The notes beneath the pieces are model-generated. The model was not told the origin of the DNA. It made no database searches and saw nothing but the letters and a program-made list of their open reading frames with translations. Below are positions 25,317-34,020 of a stretch of 64,000 bases of DNA, in pieces (position 1 is the first letter of the stretch; each line of letters begins with the position of its first letter). Source of the DNA: Yinghuangia sp045039925 (GTDB taxonomy: Bacteria > Actinomycetota > Actinomycetes > Streptomycetales > Streptomycetaceae); the NCBI GenBank assembly GCA_045039925.1, contig CP108400.1, positions 3,348,001 through 3,412,000 on the forward strand, given 5' to 3'. The position numbers and the translations under genes were made by a program.

Positions 25317-26447
25317 TCAGGACGACTCCTCGTCCCGGCGCCCCGCCTCGCCCACCGCCGACTCCAGTTGCGCACGGAAGCGCTCCATCACGGCATCGAC
25401 AGACTCGTCGGCCGCGGTGTACCCGGCCGCGTACGCGTGCCCGCCGCCGCCCAGCGCCGCGCACACGCTGCCGAGGTCGACGCGGCCCTTGGAGCGCGCG
25501 GACGCCTGGAGGCGGCCCTTGTCGTCCTCCTTGAGCACCAGCGCGATCTCGGCCTCGGCGCTCTTGCGGACGACGTCGATGACGCCCTCGATCTCGTCGA
25601 GGCGTACGCCGTACTCGGCCCGGTCGGCGCGCGTGACCACGGTCCACACCAGGCCCAGGCCGTCGGCCGCGGCGGGTTCGAGGCGGGCCGCGTCGAGCGC
25701 GGCGGAGAGCACCTTGAGGTAGCCGAATCGGCACGTGTCCCAGATGGCGCGCGAGATGAGGTCGTGCGGGATGCCGGTGGCCAGGAGGCGCGCGGCCATC
25801 GCGTGGGTCTCGGGGGTGGTCGCGGCGTACTTGAACGAGCCGGTGTCGGTGACCAGGCCCGTGTAGAGCGCGGTGGCGACCTCGGCCGTCAGGGTGCCGC
25901 CGACGCGGCGCACCAGCTCCTCGGCGAGCACGGCCGTCGCGGGGGCCGTGACGTCGATCAGGTGGTGGGTGCCGAAGCGGGTGCTGGACGCGTGGTGGTC
26001 GACCACCACGAGGGCCCGTGCGGCCTTGGCCTTGGCCTCCAGCAGGCCTAGGCGGGCACTGGCCGCGGTGTCGAAGACGATCACCAGGTCGGGCCGGTCC
26101 GGCAGTTCGGCGGGCGGGACCAGCATGTCGAGGCCCGGCAGGAACGTGAGTGAGGCCGGGACGACGAGCGGGTCGTCGCCGTACGACACGTGCACGTCCC
26201 GGCCCTGCGCGCGCAGCGCGAGGCCGACCGCGAGGGCCGAGCCCAGGGCGTCGCCGTCGGGGCTGACGTGGGCGAGCAGGTCGATACGGGACGCGGTGGC
26301 CACCAGGGCGGCCACCTCGTCCCATTCCCGCTCGCCCGGCGGTGTCGGCGGCCCCGTGGGCAGGGCGGACGGGGGCGCCGAGGCGCCGCGCTGGTCCATC
26401 GCCTTCGTGGGGCCCGGGATTCCGGCCGCCGACACCGTGGGGTTCAA
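25317..26447 (-). CDS. DHH-family phosphoesterase (bifunctional oligoribonuclease / PAP phosphatase, NrnA type)
   Basis: A 376-residue two-domain DHH/DHHA1 protein expected to degrade nano-RNA and possibly 3'-phosphoadenosine 5'-phosphate. The metal-binding motifs are HVSPDGDALGS, VIVFDTAA, VVVDHHAS (the DHH) and TGLVTDTGSF; the C-terminal DHHA1 motif is GGGGHAYAAG. The start is TTG overlapping the rbfA stop (TTGA), with GGAGGA about nine bases upstream; an internal ATG at codon 17 is a weaker alternative. The first 35 residues are a Pro-rich tail outside the domain. Confidence 0.92.
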   Translation of the reverse strand: MNPTVSAAGIPGPTKAMDQRGASAPPSALPTGPPTPPGEREWDEVAALVATASRIDLLAHVSPDGDALGSALAVGLALRAQGRDVHVSYGDDPLVVPASLTFLPGLDMLVPPAELPDRPDLVIVFDTAASARLGLLEAKAKAARALVVVDHHASSTRFGTHHLIDVTAPATAVLAEELVRRVGGTLTAEVATALYTGLVTDTGSFKYAATTPETHAMAARLLATGIPHDLISRAIWDTCRFGYLKVLSAALDAARLEPAAADGLGLVWTVVTRADRAEYGVRLDEIEGVIDVVRKSAEAEIALVLKEDDKGRLQASARSKGRVDLGSVCAALGGGGHAYAAGYTAADESVDAVMERFRAQLESAVGEAGRRDEESS

Positions 26448-26920
26448 CGCTGCTCGTCCTCCTTCGTGGAGTCCCCGCCGTCCTCGTCGAGGTCGTCGTC
26501 CTCGGCCGGGGTGCGGTACGGGTCCGCGTCGCCGGCATAGCTGGCACCCGCAGCGGTGAAGCGTACCGCCGCATCGGCCTCCTGCGCCCTGGCAAGCAGC
26601 TCGTCAATCTGGCGCGCGTTGTCCGGGACGGCGTCCGCGACGAACGCCAGGCTCGGCGTGTAGCGCACGCCGGTCTGCCGTCCGACCTCGCTGCGGAGGA
26701 TGCCCTTGGCACTCTCCAGCGCCGCGGCGCTGGCCTCCCGCTCGGTCTCGTCGCCGAAAACCGTGTAGAACACCGTGGCTTCCCGCAGGTCGCCGGTCAC
26801 CCGGGCGTCGGTGATGGTGACGAAGCCCAGGCGGGGGTCCTTGATCCGCCGGTCCAGCATCTCGGCGACCACGACCTTGATGCGGTCCGCCAGTTTGCGC
26901 GCCCGCGCGGTGTCGGTCAC
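26444..26920 (-). CDS. rbfA: Ribosome-binding factor A
   Basis: A 158-residue RbfA, the KH-fold factor needed for maturation of the 16S rRNA 5' end. The start RARKLADRIKVVVAEML and the core DPRLGFVTITDARVTGDLR are typical, and a long acidic tail (DDDLDEDGGDSTKEDEQR) follows. GTG start with GGAGG four bases upstream. Stop overlaps the DHH gene start, so the two are translationally coupled. Confidence 0.95.
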   Translation of the reverse strand: MTDTARARKLADRIKVVVAEMLDRRIKDPRLGFVTITDARVTGDLREATVFYTVFGDETEREASAAALESAKGILRSEVGRQTGVRYTPSLAFVADAVPDNARQIDELLARAQEADAAVRFTAAGASYAGDADPYRTPAEDDDLDEDGGDSTKEDEQR

Positions 26921-26957
26921 TGATCCTCCAACTTGGGTGGGCCGTTGGGCCCGCCTA

Positions 26958-27257
26958 TCAATCGTCCTCGCTGAACACCCGGCGGCGGGCGGACAGCAAT
27001 TGCAGCTCAGGTCGCCCGGCGACCTGCCGCTCGCACTCGTCCAGCACTTCGGCGCAGCGCTCCACGGTCGCGGAGACCACCGCGAGGCCGATCCGACTGC
27101 GCCGATGTAGATCCTGATAGTCAACCTCGGCCGCGGCAACGGCATTCTTGCGCTGGAGGTCCGCCAGGATCGGGCGGAGCAGCGAGCGCTTCTCCTTGAG
27201 GGAGTGCACCTCGCCGAACAGCAGGTCGAGAGTGATCGTTCCTACGAACACGGGCAT
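26958..27257 (-). CDS. DUF503 family protein (YlxP-like)
   Basis: A 99-residue member of the small conserved DUF503 family usually found between infB and rbfA, thought to act in ribosome biogenesis. The core LDLLFGEVHSLKEKRSLLRPIL, then DLHRRSRIGLAVV, matches the family. The start is uncertain: ATG at 27257 (MPVFVGTITL) gives the normal family N-terminus but no binding site is visible, and ATG at 27299 would add fourteen Pro/Trp-rich residues. Confidence 0.88.
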   Translation of the reverse strand: MPVFVGTITLDLLFGEVHSLKEKRSLLRPILADLQRKNAVAAAEVDYQDLHRRSRIGLAVVSATVERCAEVLDECERQVAGRPELQLLSARRRVFSEDD

Positions 27258-27450
27258 CACGGGCCAGGCGCCCGGGGGCCATGAGGGTGTGCCGCTCATA
27301 TCTTGAACGGCTCGTCGTGCAGTTGTGTTCCTTGCGTGTTTTCCCTGTGTGTCTTCGTGTGCCATCGCACATCTTGTGTCTCCCGGTGCCCCGCGGCGCC
27401 GGTCCGCATGTACGACGGGCCGGGCGCCGCGTGTCGGGGCGCGGGAGCGA

Positions 27451-27504
27451 CGCAACGGAGAGCCCTCCGCGCCGACGGTGTCGGAGCGGAGGGCACCCGT
27501 TGCG
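27451..27504 (-). terminator. Extended hairpin after infB
   Basis: A multi-part stem 15 bases after the infB stop: CGCAACGG pairs with CCGTTGCG, then GCCCTCCGC with GCGGAGGGC, then CCGAC with GTCGG, around a 3-base loop with small internal loops. It could terminate the nusA-infB transcript or attenuate readthrough into the DUF503-rbfA group. Confidence 0.7.
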
Positions 27505-27518
27505 GTACTGCCGAAGCC

Positions 27519-30500
27519 TCAGCCTCGGGGCTTCTCGCGGATCTCGAACGTCTCGATGCGGTCGTCCACCTTGATGTCGTTGTACGACCCGAGGTTGATA
27601 CCGCACTCGAAGCCCTCGCGGACCTCGGTGACGTCGTCCTTCTCGCGGCGCAGGCCCTCGATGGTGAGGTTGTCGGCGACAACCGCACCGTCGCGGATGA
27701 GGCGGGCCTTGCCGTTGCGGCGCATCTGGCCGGAGGTGACCATGCAGCCCGCGATGCTGCCGAGCTTGGACGAGCGGAAGACCGCGCGGATCTCCGCCGT
27801 GCCGAGCTGGACCTCTTCGTACTCGGGCTTGAGCATGCCCTTGAGCGCGGCCTCGATCTCCTCGATGGCCTGGTAGATGACCGAGTAGTACCGGACATCC
27901 ACGCCTTCGCGCTCGGCCATCGTCCGCGCCCGGCCTTCCGGCCGGACGTTGAAGCCGATGATGATCGCGTCCGAGGCCACCGCCAGGGTGACGTTGGACT
28001 CGGTGATCGCACCGACGCCGCGGTCGATGATCCGCAGCTCGACGTCCTCGCCGACCTCCAGGTTGAGCAGCGCGTCCTCGAGGGCCTCGACCGAACCGGA
28101 CACGTCGCCCTTGAGGATGAGGTTGAGCTGCTGGATCTGGCCTTCCTTGAGGGCCCGGTCCAGGTCCTCCAGGGAGACCCGCTTGTTGCGGCGGGCGAGC
28201 AGCGCGTTGCGGTTGGCCGCGGCGCGCTTCTCGGCCACCTGGCGGGCGGTGCGCTCTTCCTCGACCACGAGGAAGTTGTCACCGGCGCCGGGCACCGTGG
28301 TGAGGCCGAGCACCAGGACCGGACGGGCCGGGCCCGCCTCGGTGACGTTGTTGCCGTTCTCGTCCAGCATCGCGCGGACGCGGCCGTACGACTCGCCGAC
28401 CACGATCGCGTCGCCGACCCGCAGCGTGCCGCGCTGCACCAGGACGGTCGCGACGGAGCCGCGGCCCTTGTCCAGGTGCGCCTCGATCGCGATGCCCTGG
28501 GCCTCCTGGTCGGGGTTGGCCTTGAGCTCGAGCGCCGCGTCGGCGGTCAGGATGACCGCCTCGAGCAGCTCGTCGATGCCCATCCCCTGCTTGGCGGAGA
28601 TGTCGACGAACATGGTCTCGCCGCCGTACTCCTCCGCCACCAGGCCGTACTCGGTCAGCTGGCCGCGGACCTTGGTCGGGTCCGCGCCTTCCTTGTCGAT
28701 CTTGTTGACCGCGACCACGATCGGCACGTCCGCCGCCTGCGCGTGGTTCAGGGCCTCGATCGTCTGCGGCTTCACGCCGTCGTCCGCCGCGACCACGAGG
28801 ATCGCGATGTCCGTCGACTTGGCACCACGGGCACGCATGGCGGTGAACGCCTCGTGGCCCGGGGTGTCGATGAGCGTGATCTTGCGCTCGTCGCCGTTGA
28901 CCTCGGTGGCGACCTGGTACGCACCGATGTGCTGCGTGATGCCGCCCGCCTCGCCCGCGACCACGTTGGTCTTGCGGATCGCGTCGAGCAGTCGGGTCTT
29001 GCCGTGGTCGACGTGGCCCATGACGGTCACGACCGGCGGACGCGGACGAAGGTCTTCCTCGTCGCCCTCGTCCTCGCCCCATTCGAGGTCGAAGGACTCG
29101 AGCAGCTCGCGGTCCTCCTCCTCGGGGCTGACGATCTGCACGTCCCAGTCCAGCTCCACACCGAGGTCCTTCAGGTCCTCGTCGGAACAGGACTGCGTCG
29201 CGGTCAGCATCTTGCCCAGGTGGAACATGATCTGGACGAGCGAGCCGGGGATCGCGCCGATCTTGTCCGCGAAGTCGGTCAGCGAGGCGCCGCGCGACAG
29301 GCGGAGAACGCCGCCGTTGCCACGGGGAGCCTGCACGCCGCCGATCGCGGGAGCCGACATGTTGTCGAACTCTTGGCGACGCTGGCGCTTCGACTTGCGG
29401 GCACGGCCGGGACGACCGCCGGGACGACCGAAGGCGCCCTGCGTACCGCCGCGACCGCCGGGGCCGCCGCGGCCGCCGCCGGGACGACCGGCGAAACCGC
29501 CGCCGCCACCCGGACGACCGGCACCGCCGCCGCCACCGGGACCGCCGGGACGACCGGCACCGCCGCCGCCCGGACCGGCCGGACGACCGGCGAAGCCGCC
29601 GCCACCCGGACGACCGGCACCGCCGCCGCCGCCACCGGGACGACCGCCGGGGCCGCCGCCGGGACGACCCGGACCGCCACCCGGGCGCGGGCCCGGAGCC
29701 GGACGGTTGGGCATCATGCCGGGGTTGGGACGGGGACCGCCGGGGCCGCCGCCCGAGCCGCCGGGACGGGGACCGCCCGGACCGCCGGAACCGCCCGGAC
29801 GGGGACCGCCCGGACCGCCGCCCGGCGCCGCCGGACGGGGACCGCCGGGACCGCCGCCGGGACCCGGGCGCTGACCGCCCGGAGACTGCGGACGGGGCAT
29901 GCCCGTGCTGCCCGAGGTGAAGGGGTTGTTGCCCGGACGCGGACCCGCGGGACGCGGGGCGGCCGGACGCGCACCGGGGCCACTGGGGGCACCGCTGCGG
30001 CCACCACCGGGACCGGACTGGCCGCCCGGACGCGGGCCGGACTGGCCCGGACGCGCCGGTGCGCCGGAGCCCTGGCCACCCGGGCGCGAGCCCGGACGGG
30101 CCGCGGGGGCACCAGGGGACGCAGCGGCCGGACGCGGCGCGCTCGGCGTCTGCGGAGCGCCGGCAGCCGGAGCGGCGGCGGGACGCGGGCCCGGACGGGC
30201 ACCCGGAGCGGGCGCACCGCCGGTGCGCTGCGCGGGACCCGGCTGGGCCGGAGCCGGCTGGCCGGGCCCGGTCTGCGTACCGGGACGCGGAGCTCCGCCG
30301 GGCGTACGCCCGGCGGGTGCGGGTGCCGGGGCGTCGCCGCCCGGGCGCGGGCCCGCGGCGGGCCGCGGGCCGGGAGTGGGGGCTCCGCCGGCCGGGCGCG
30401 GGCCCGGGCGTACGGAGGAGGAGGGGGCCGCGGCGGCAGCCGGACCCTGCGCGGAAGCCGGGGCCGCGGGGGCCGAGGGCTTGCGCGCGCCAGGACGTGC

Positions 30501-30671
30501 GGAGGGTCCGCCGTCCTTCTTGAATGCGTCAGTCAACTTGCGTACGACCGGTGCCTCGATTGTCGAGGATGCCGACCGAACGAACTCACCGAGTTCTTGG
30601 AGCTTGGCCATGACGACCTTGCTCTCGACTCCGAACTCTTTGGCGAGCTCGTATACCCGGACCTTTGCCAC
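27519..30671 (-). CDS. infB: Translation initiation factor IF-2
   Basis: A 1050-residue IF-2. An IF2_N domain (about 1-55, MAKVRVYELAKEFGVES) leads to a disordered Pro/Gly/Arg-rich segment of about 370 residues with many GGPRPGG-type repeats, then the GTPase core: G1 GHVDHGKT near residue 547, G3 DTPGHE, G4 NKID, followed by domains II to IV ending EIREKPRG. The GTG start has AAGGAGC close upstream. The long N-terminal segment is typical of actinobacteria. It lies downstream of ylxR and nusA, as in the conserved nusA-infB operon. Confidence 0.97.
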   Translation of the reverse strand: MAKVRVYELAKEFGVESKVVMAKLQELGEFVRSASSTIEAPVVRKLTDAFKKDGGPSARPGARKPSAPAAPASAQGPAAAAAPSSSVRPGPRPAGGAPTPGPRPAAGPRPGGDAPAPAPAGRTPGGAPRPGTQTGPGQPAPAQPGPAQRTGGAPAPGARPGPRPAAAPAAGAPQTPSAPRPAAASPGAPAARPGSRPGGQGSGAPARPGQSGPRPGGQSGPGGGRSGAPSGPGARPAAPRPAGPRPGNNPFTSGSTGMPRPQSPGGQRPGPGGGPGGPRPAAPGGGPGGPRPGGSGGPGGPRPGGSGGGPGGPRPNPGMMPNRPAPGPRPGGGPGRPGGGPGGRPGGGGGGAGRPGGGGFAGRPAGPGGGGAGRPGGPGGGGGAGRPGGGGGFAGRPGGGRGGPGGRGGTQGAFGRPGGRPGRARKSKRQRRQEFDNMSAPAIGGVQAPRGNGGVLRLSRGASLTDFADKIGAIPGSLVQIMFHLGKMLTATQSCSDEDLKDLGVELDWDVQIVSPEEEDRELLESFDLEWGEDEGDEEDLRPRPPVVTVMGHVDHGKTRLLDAIRKTNVVAGEAGGITQHIGAYQVATEVNGDERKITLIDTPGHEAFTAMRARGAKSTDIAILVVAADDGVKPQTIEALNHAQAADVPIVVAVNKIDKEGADPTKVRGQLTEYGLVAEEYGGETMFVDISAKQGMGIDELLEAVILTADAALELKANPDQEAQGIAIEAHLDKGRGSVATVLVQRGTLRVGDAIVVGESYGRVRAMLDENGNNVTEAGPARPVLVLGLTTVPGAGDNFLVVEEERTARQVAEKRAAANRNALLARRNKRVSLEDLDRALKEGQIQQLNLILKGDVSGSVEALEDALLNLEVGEDVELRIIDRGVGAITESNVTLAVASDAIIIGFNVRPEGRARTMAEREGVDVRYYSVIYQAIEEIEAALKGMLKPEYEEVQLGTAEIRAVFRSSKLGSIAGCMVTSGQMRRNGKARLIRDGAVVADNLTIEGLRREKDDVTEVREGFECGINLGSYNDIKVDDRIETFEIREKPRG

Positions 30672-30752
30672 GTCGCTCCTTCTGGTCCGGGGTGGTCGTC
30701 CGCCGGACCGTCGCTACCGCATGTACGTACTCATCGCGTACTCATCGAGTGC

Positions 30753-31133
30753 TCATCGCAATCTCGACCTACTTCCAACTCGCGAGGTACTGCTGTTCCG
30801 TTCCGAACCTTGCCCCGCACCATCCGGGGCGACCATGGCGTGCAATCGGGCCAGTTCCAAAGGCCCGCTCACGCGCAACGCCCGCGGGAACGCCTTCCGG
30901 CGCTCCGCGAGGGCAAGACACTCCGGGTCGGGGTGCAAGTGCGCACCACGCCCGGGCAAGGTGCCGCGCGGGTCGGGGACGCATGCGCCCTCGACCGCCA
31001 CGACTCGCACCAGGTCGGTCTTGGCGGCACGGGCCCTGCATCCCACACACGTACGCACCGGTCCCGCCGCTTCCGGCAGGGCCTGTCCCTTACGTGTAGG
31101 TGGGCATGCGTTAACCCGTGTCCGACCAGACAT
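30753..31133 (-). CDS. YlxR family RNA-binding protein (DUF448)
   Basis: A 126-residue YlxR. The signature RTCVGCRARAAKTDLVRVV is followed by GRGAHLHPDPECLALAERRKAF; the fold is a small RNA-binding domain that in other bacteria also influences RNase P. The N-terminal 25 residues and the Ser/Arg-rich C-terminus are extra. The start is not well fixed: ATG at 31133 and TTG at 31136 both follow the nusA stop by about ten bases and the only purine-rich site (GGGGAG) is rather far upstream. Confidence 0.9.
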   Translation of the reverse strand: MSGRTRVNACPPTRKGQALPEAAGPVRTCVGCRARAAKTDLVRVVAVEGACVPDPRGTLPGRGAHLHPDPECLALAERRKAFPRALRVSGPLELARLHAMVAPDGAGQGSERNSSTSRVGSRSRLR

Positions 31134-31142
31134 CAAGTAAGT

Positions 31143-32180
31143 CTACCGCTCCCCGCCCCGACGCGGCTCGGGCGTTCCGCCGCCCGGCCGCGCATCGCCG
31201 CTGTCGCCGCCACCCGCCTCGGTGTCGGGGCGGATGTCGATGCGCCAGCCGGTCAGCCGCGCGGCGAGCCGGGCGTTCTGCCCTTCCTTGCCGATCGCCA
31301 GCGACAGCTGGTAGTCGGGGACCGTCACGCGCGCCGAGCGCGCCGCCAGGTCGACGATCTCGACGTGGCTCACCCGTGCGGGCGACAGGGCGTTCGCCAC
31401 CATCGCGGCCGGGTCGTCCGACCAGTCGACGATGTCGATCTTCTCGCCGTGCAGCTCGGCCATCACGGCGCGCACCCGGGCGCCCATCGGACCGATGCAC
31501 GCGCCCTTGGCGTTGAGGCCCTGCCGGGTCGAGTAGACGGCCATCTTGGTGCGGTGGCCGGCCTCGCGGGCGATCGCGGCGATCTCCACCGAGCCGTCCG
31601 CGATCTCCGGGACCTCCAGCGCGAACAGCTTGCGCACCAGGTTGGGGTGGGTGCGCGACAGGCCGATCGAGGGGCCCTTGGGGCCTCGGCGCACGGTGAC
31701 GACGTACGCGCGCAGGCGCAGGCCGTGCTCGTAACGCTCGCCCGGCACCTGCTCGGCGTGCGGCAGGATCGCCTCGACCTTGCCGAGGTCGACCATGACG
31801 TTGCGCGGGTCCTTGCCCTGCTGGACCACGCCGGAGACGATGTCGCCCTCGCGGCCCGCGTACTCGCCGAAGGTCACTTCCTCCTCGGCGTCGCGCAGGC
31901 GCTGGAGAATCACCTGTTTGGCGGTGGTCGCCGCGATGCGGCCGAAGTCGTGCGGGGTGTCGTCGTACTCCCGCACGGTCGCGCCCGAGTCGTCGGTCTC
32001 GGCGGCCCACACGGTCACGTGGCCGGTGGCCTTGTCCAGCTCCACACGCGCCCGCGGCTGGCTGCCCGGGGTGTGGTGGTACGCCGTGAGCAGCGCCGAC
32101 TCGATCGCCTCGACCAGGCGATCGAACTTGATCTCCTTCTCGCGCTCGAGCCCGCGCAGGGCGCTCATGTCGATGTCCAC
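31143..32180 (-). CDS. nusA: Transcription termination/antitermination factor NusA
   Basis: A 345-residue NusA of the short actinobacterial type, without the acidic C-terminal repeats of E. coli. It comprises the N-terminal RNA polymerase-binding domain (1-105), an S1 domain (GDIVSGVVQQG) and tandem KH domains (GPMGARVRAV and SLAIGKEGQNARLAARL). A Gly/Arg-rich tail follows. GTG start with GAGGAGG nearby, three bases after the rimP stop, so the two are translated together. It binds RNA polymerase and nascent RNA. Confidence 0.96.
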   Translation of the reverse strand: MDIDMSALRGLEREKEIKFDRLVEAIESALLTAYHHTPGSQPRARVELDKATGHVTVWAAETDDSGATVREYDDTPHDFGRIAATTAKQVILQRLRDAEEEVTFGEYAGREGDIVSGVVQQGKDPRNVMVDLGKVEAILPHAEQVPGERYEHGLRLRAYVVTVRRGPKGPSIGLSRTHPNLVRKLFALEVPEIADGSVEIAAIAREAGHRTKMAVYSTRQGLNAKGACIGPMGARVRAVMAELHGEKIDIVDWSDDPAAMVANALSPARVSHVEIVDLAARSARVTVPDYQLSLAIGKEGQNARLAARLTGWRIDIRPDTEAGGGDSGDARPGGGTPEPRRGGER

Positions 32181-32183
32181 GTC

Positions 32184-32768
32184 CTACGCCTCCTCGTCCA
32201 TGTCGTTCGTGTCGTCGTCGGCCTCGTCGCCGACGTCGCCGTCCGTGTCTGCGTCTGTGTCTGTGTCTGTGTCTGTGTCACTGTCTGTGTCGCTGTCCGC
32301 GTCGTCCGCGGCCTTGCGGTTGAACTCGATCTGCACCGCGGCCTTGGCGACGTCCGCGTAGGCGATGCGCCGCGCGGCGCCGTCCACGTCCAGGTCCACG
32401 CCGTCCGCGTCCGCGGCCGTGACACGGCCGGTCACCTTGCCGCCCTCGGCGAGCTGCACCTCCACGAGGCGCCCGGCGGAGCGGCGCCAGTGGCGCTCGG
32501 CGGTCAGCGGCCTGTCGACGCCGGGGGTGGTGACCTCGAGGACGTACGGCTGGCTGCCCATCACGTCGGAGGCGTCCAGAGCCTCCGACGACTTGCGGCT
32601 GACGGTCGCCACCGCGTCCAGGTCCACACCGCCGTCGGCGTCCACCACGATGCGCAGCACACGCCGCTTGCCCGCCGGGCTGACCGAGACGTCCTCCAGG
32701 TCGACACCGGCCCCCGCGGCGACGGGTTCCAGCAGCTCCCGCAGCCGGTCCCTCTGGGTGGTGCTCAT
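32184..32768 (-). CDS. rimP: Ribosome maturation factor RimP with Asp-Thr repeat tail
   Basis: A 194-residue RimP, required for 30S assembly. The core has VVDADGGVDLDAVATVSRKSSEALD, then VLEVTTPGVDRPLT, which is the family signature. The last forty or so residues are an acidic tail of alternating Asp and Thr/Ser/Ala encoded by a 6-bp repeat, then DEADDDTNDMDEEA. ATG with GGAG eight bases upstream. First gene of the rimP-nusA-ylxR-infB operon, diverging from a lipoprotein gene across 218 bp. Confidence 0.95.
   Translation of the reverse strand: MSTTQRDRLRELLEPVAAGAGVDLEDVSVSPAGKRRVLRIVVDADGGVDLDAVATVSRKSSEALDASDVMGSQPYVLEVTTPGVDRPLTAERHWRRSAGRLVEVQLAEGGKVTGRVTAADADGVDLDVDGAARRIAYADVAKAAVQIEFNRKAADDADSDTDSDTDTDTDTDADTDGDVGDEADDDTNDMDEEA
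32241..32300 (-). repeat. 6-bp microsatellite in rimP (ten units)
   Basis: Ten 6-bp units, mostly GTCTGT as read on the plus strand, with four identical copies in a row from 32253 to 32276. They encode the alternating Asp-Thr, Asp-Ser and Asp-Ala tail of RimP. Unit length divisible by three allows expansion without frameshift. Confidence 0.9.
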
Positions 32769-32986
32769 CCGGACGACTCCTCGGCTGCGTGTGCTGTTGT
32801 CGCGATCTGCGGGCGGGTCGGCCGCTCGGGCCGACCGCTGAGGTAGACAACAGTATCCGGTCCGCAACAGTTCGCGTGCACGCACGGTCAGCCGCCCGGC
32901 CGCACGGTGACCGATGCGATAGCGTCCGACTGGACCCGCGCCGTGCGCGGGAAAACGGGTGCACACGATCAGCGGGAGTCGAAGCA

Positions 32987-33475
32987 ATGCGCGACGCTGG
33001 GCCGACGCGCAGGACCGTTCTGACCGGCCTGGGCGCGCTCGCCGCCGTCGGGCTCGGTGCGACGGCCTGTACCTCGGACGACAGTTCCGGTCCGACCCCC
33101 GCACAGCGCAAGGCGGACGACGAGATCCGCGAGCGGGCGAGGCAGGCGTCGGCCTCCCTCCTGGACCACTACGACGCGGTCCTCGCGGCGCATCCGGCCC
33201 TCGTCGGCCGTCTGCGGCCGTACGCCGACGAAGTGGGCCTCCACCTCACCGCCTTCGGCGGAACCCGCACTCCGCCGCCCGCGGCCACTCCCCCGGGTGA
33301 ATCCGTGCCCGCCGACGCAAACGGGGCACTCGCCGACCTGGCGTCGCGCGAACAGCGCGGCGCGGACGGCCGCCTGGTCGACCTGCCGACCGCGACCCCC
33401 GAGCTGGCGCGCGTCCTCGCGTCGGTCTCCGCCTGCCAGTTCGTCCACGCGCAGAACCTCGGGAGCGCCGCATGA
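32987..33475 (+). CDS. Putative Tat-type lipoprotein
   Basis: A 162-residue predicted lipoprotein. Twin arginine at residues 8-9 (TRRTVLTG) precedes a hydrophobic stretch and a lipobox with Cys28 (GATAC), then a mainly alpha-helical domain (AQRKADDEIRERARQASASLLDHY) and a loop containing TRTPPPAATPPG. ATG with GGGAG eight bases upstream. Its stop overlaps the next gene by four bases (ATGA), so it is coupled to the ferritin-like DUF4439 protein. Function unknown. Confidence 0.8.
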   Translation: MRDAGPTRRTVLTGLGALAAVGLGATACTSDDSSGPTPAQRKADDEIRERARQASASLLDHYDAVLAAHPALVGRLRPYADEVGLHLTAFGGTRTPPPAATPPGESVPADANGALADLASREQRGADGRLVDLPTATPELARVLASVSACQFVHAQNLGSAA

Positions 33476-34020
33476 CGACCCCCTCGCCCTCGGGCAAGGA
33501 GAGCCCACTGGTCCAGGCGCTCCAGTCGCTGCTCGACGCCGAGCACGCGGCCGTCTACGGCTACGGCGTCGTGGGCGCGAAGTCGGAGGGGGCCGCCAAG
33601 GCGCAGGCACGCACCGCGTACGACGCCCACCGCGCGCGGCGCGACGAGGTCGAGCGGCTGATCACCGCGCAGGGCGGGCGGCCGCGCGCCGCCGCACCCG
33701 CGTACACGCTCCCGTTCGCGGTCGACACCGCCGCCGACGCCTCGCGGCTCGCCGTGTATCTGGAGGACGGTGTGGCCGCGCACCTGGGCGACCTGGTCGC
33801 CGCGTCGGGCGGCGACCAGCGCATCTCGGCGGCGAAGTGGCTTCAGCAGACTGCCGTCGACGGCGCGCGGTGGCGGGGCGCGAGCATCGCGTTCCCCGGC
33901 CTGCCCGAGCGCGCCGCGCCGGGCGGGGCCGCGGCCGGTGCCGCTGCCTCGTCGGCCGCGCCCTCCGGCTCCGCCGCCGAATCGGGTGCCTCGCGCGCCG
34001 CTTCGGGGCAGCCCTCGTGA
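33472..34020 (+). CDS. Ferritin-like domain protein (DUF4439)
   Basis: A 182-residue protein. Residues about 10-145 form a helical ferritin-like domain of the DUF4439 type (LVQALQSLLDAEHAAVYGYGVVG, then AYDAHRARRDEVERLI), with Glu and His residues of the kind that bind a di-metal centre. A forty-residue Ala/Ser/Gly tail follows. It starts inside the stop of the lipoprotein gene and ends inside the start of the kinase-like gene (GTGA), so three products are translated as a unit. Metal binding is plausible but unproven. Confidence 0.85.
   Translation: MTTPSPSGKESPLVQALQSLLDAEHAAVYGYGVVGAKSEGAAKAQARTAYDAHRARRDEVERLITAQGGRPRAAAPAYTLPFAVDTAADASRLAVYLEDGVAAHLGDLVAASGGDQRISAAKWLQQTAVDGARWRGASIAFPGLPERAAPGGAAAGAAASSAAPSGSAAESGASRAASGQPS

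Noticed and set aside
27303..32846. Open frame of 1847 codons on the plus strand
   Set aside because: It runs antisense to infB, ylxR, nusA and rimP, whose protein motifs are intact. Long antisense frames are an artefact of about 72% GC sequence.
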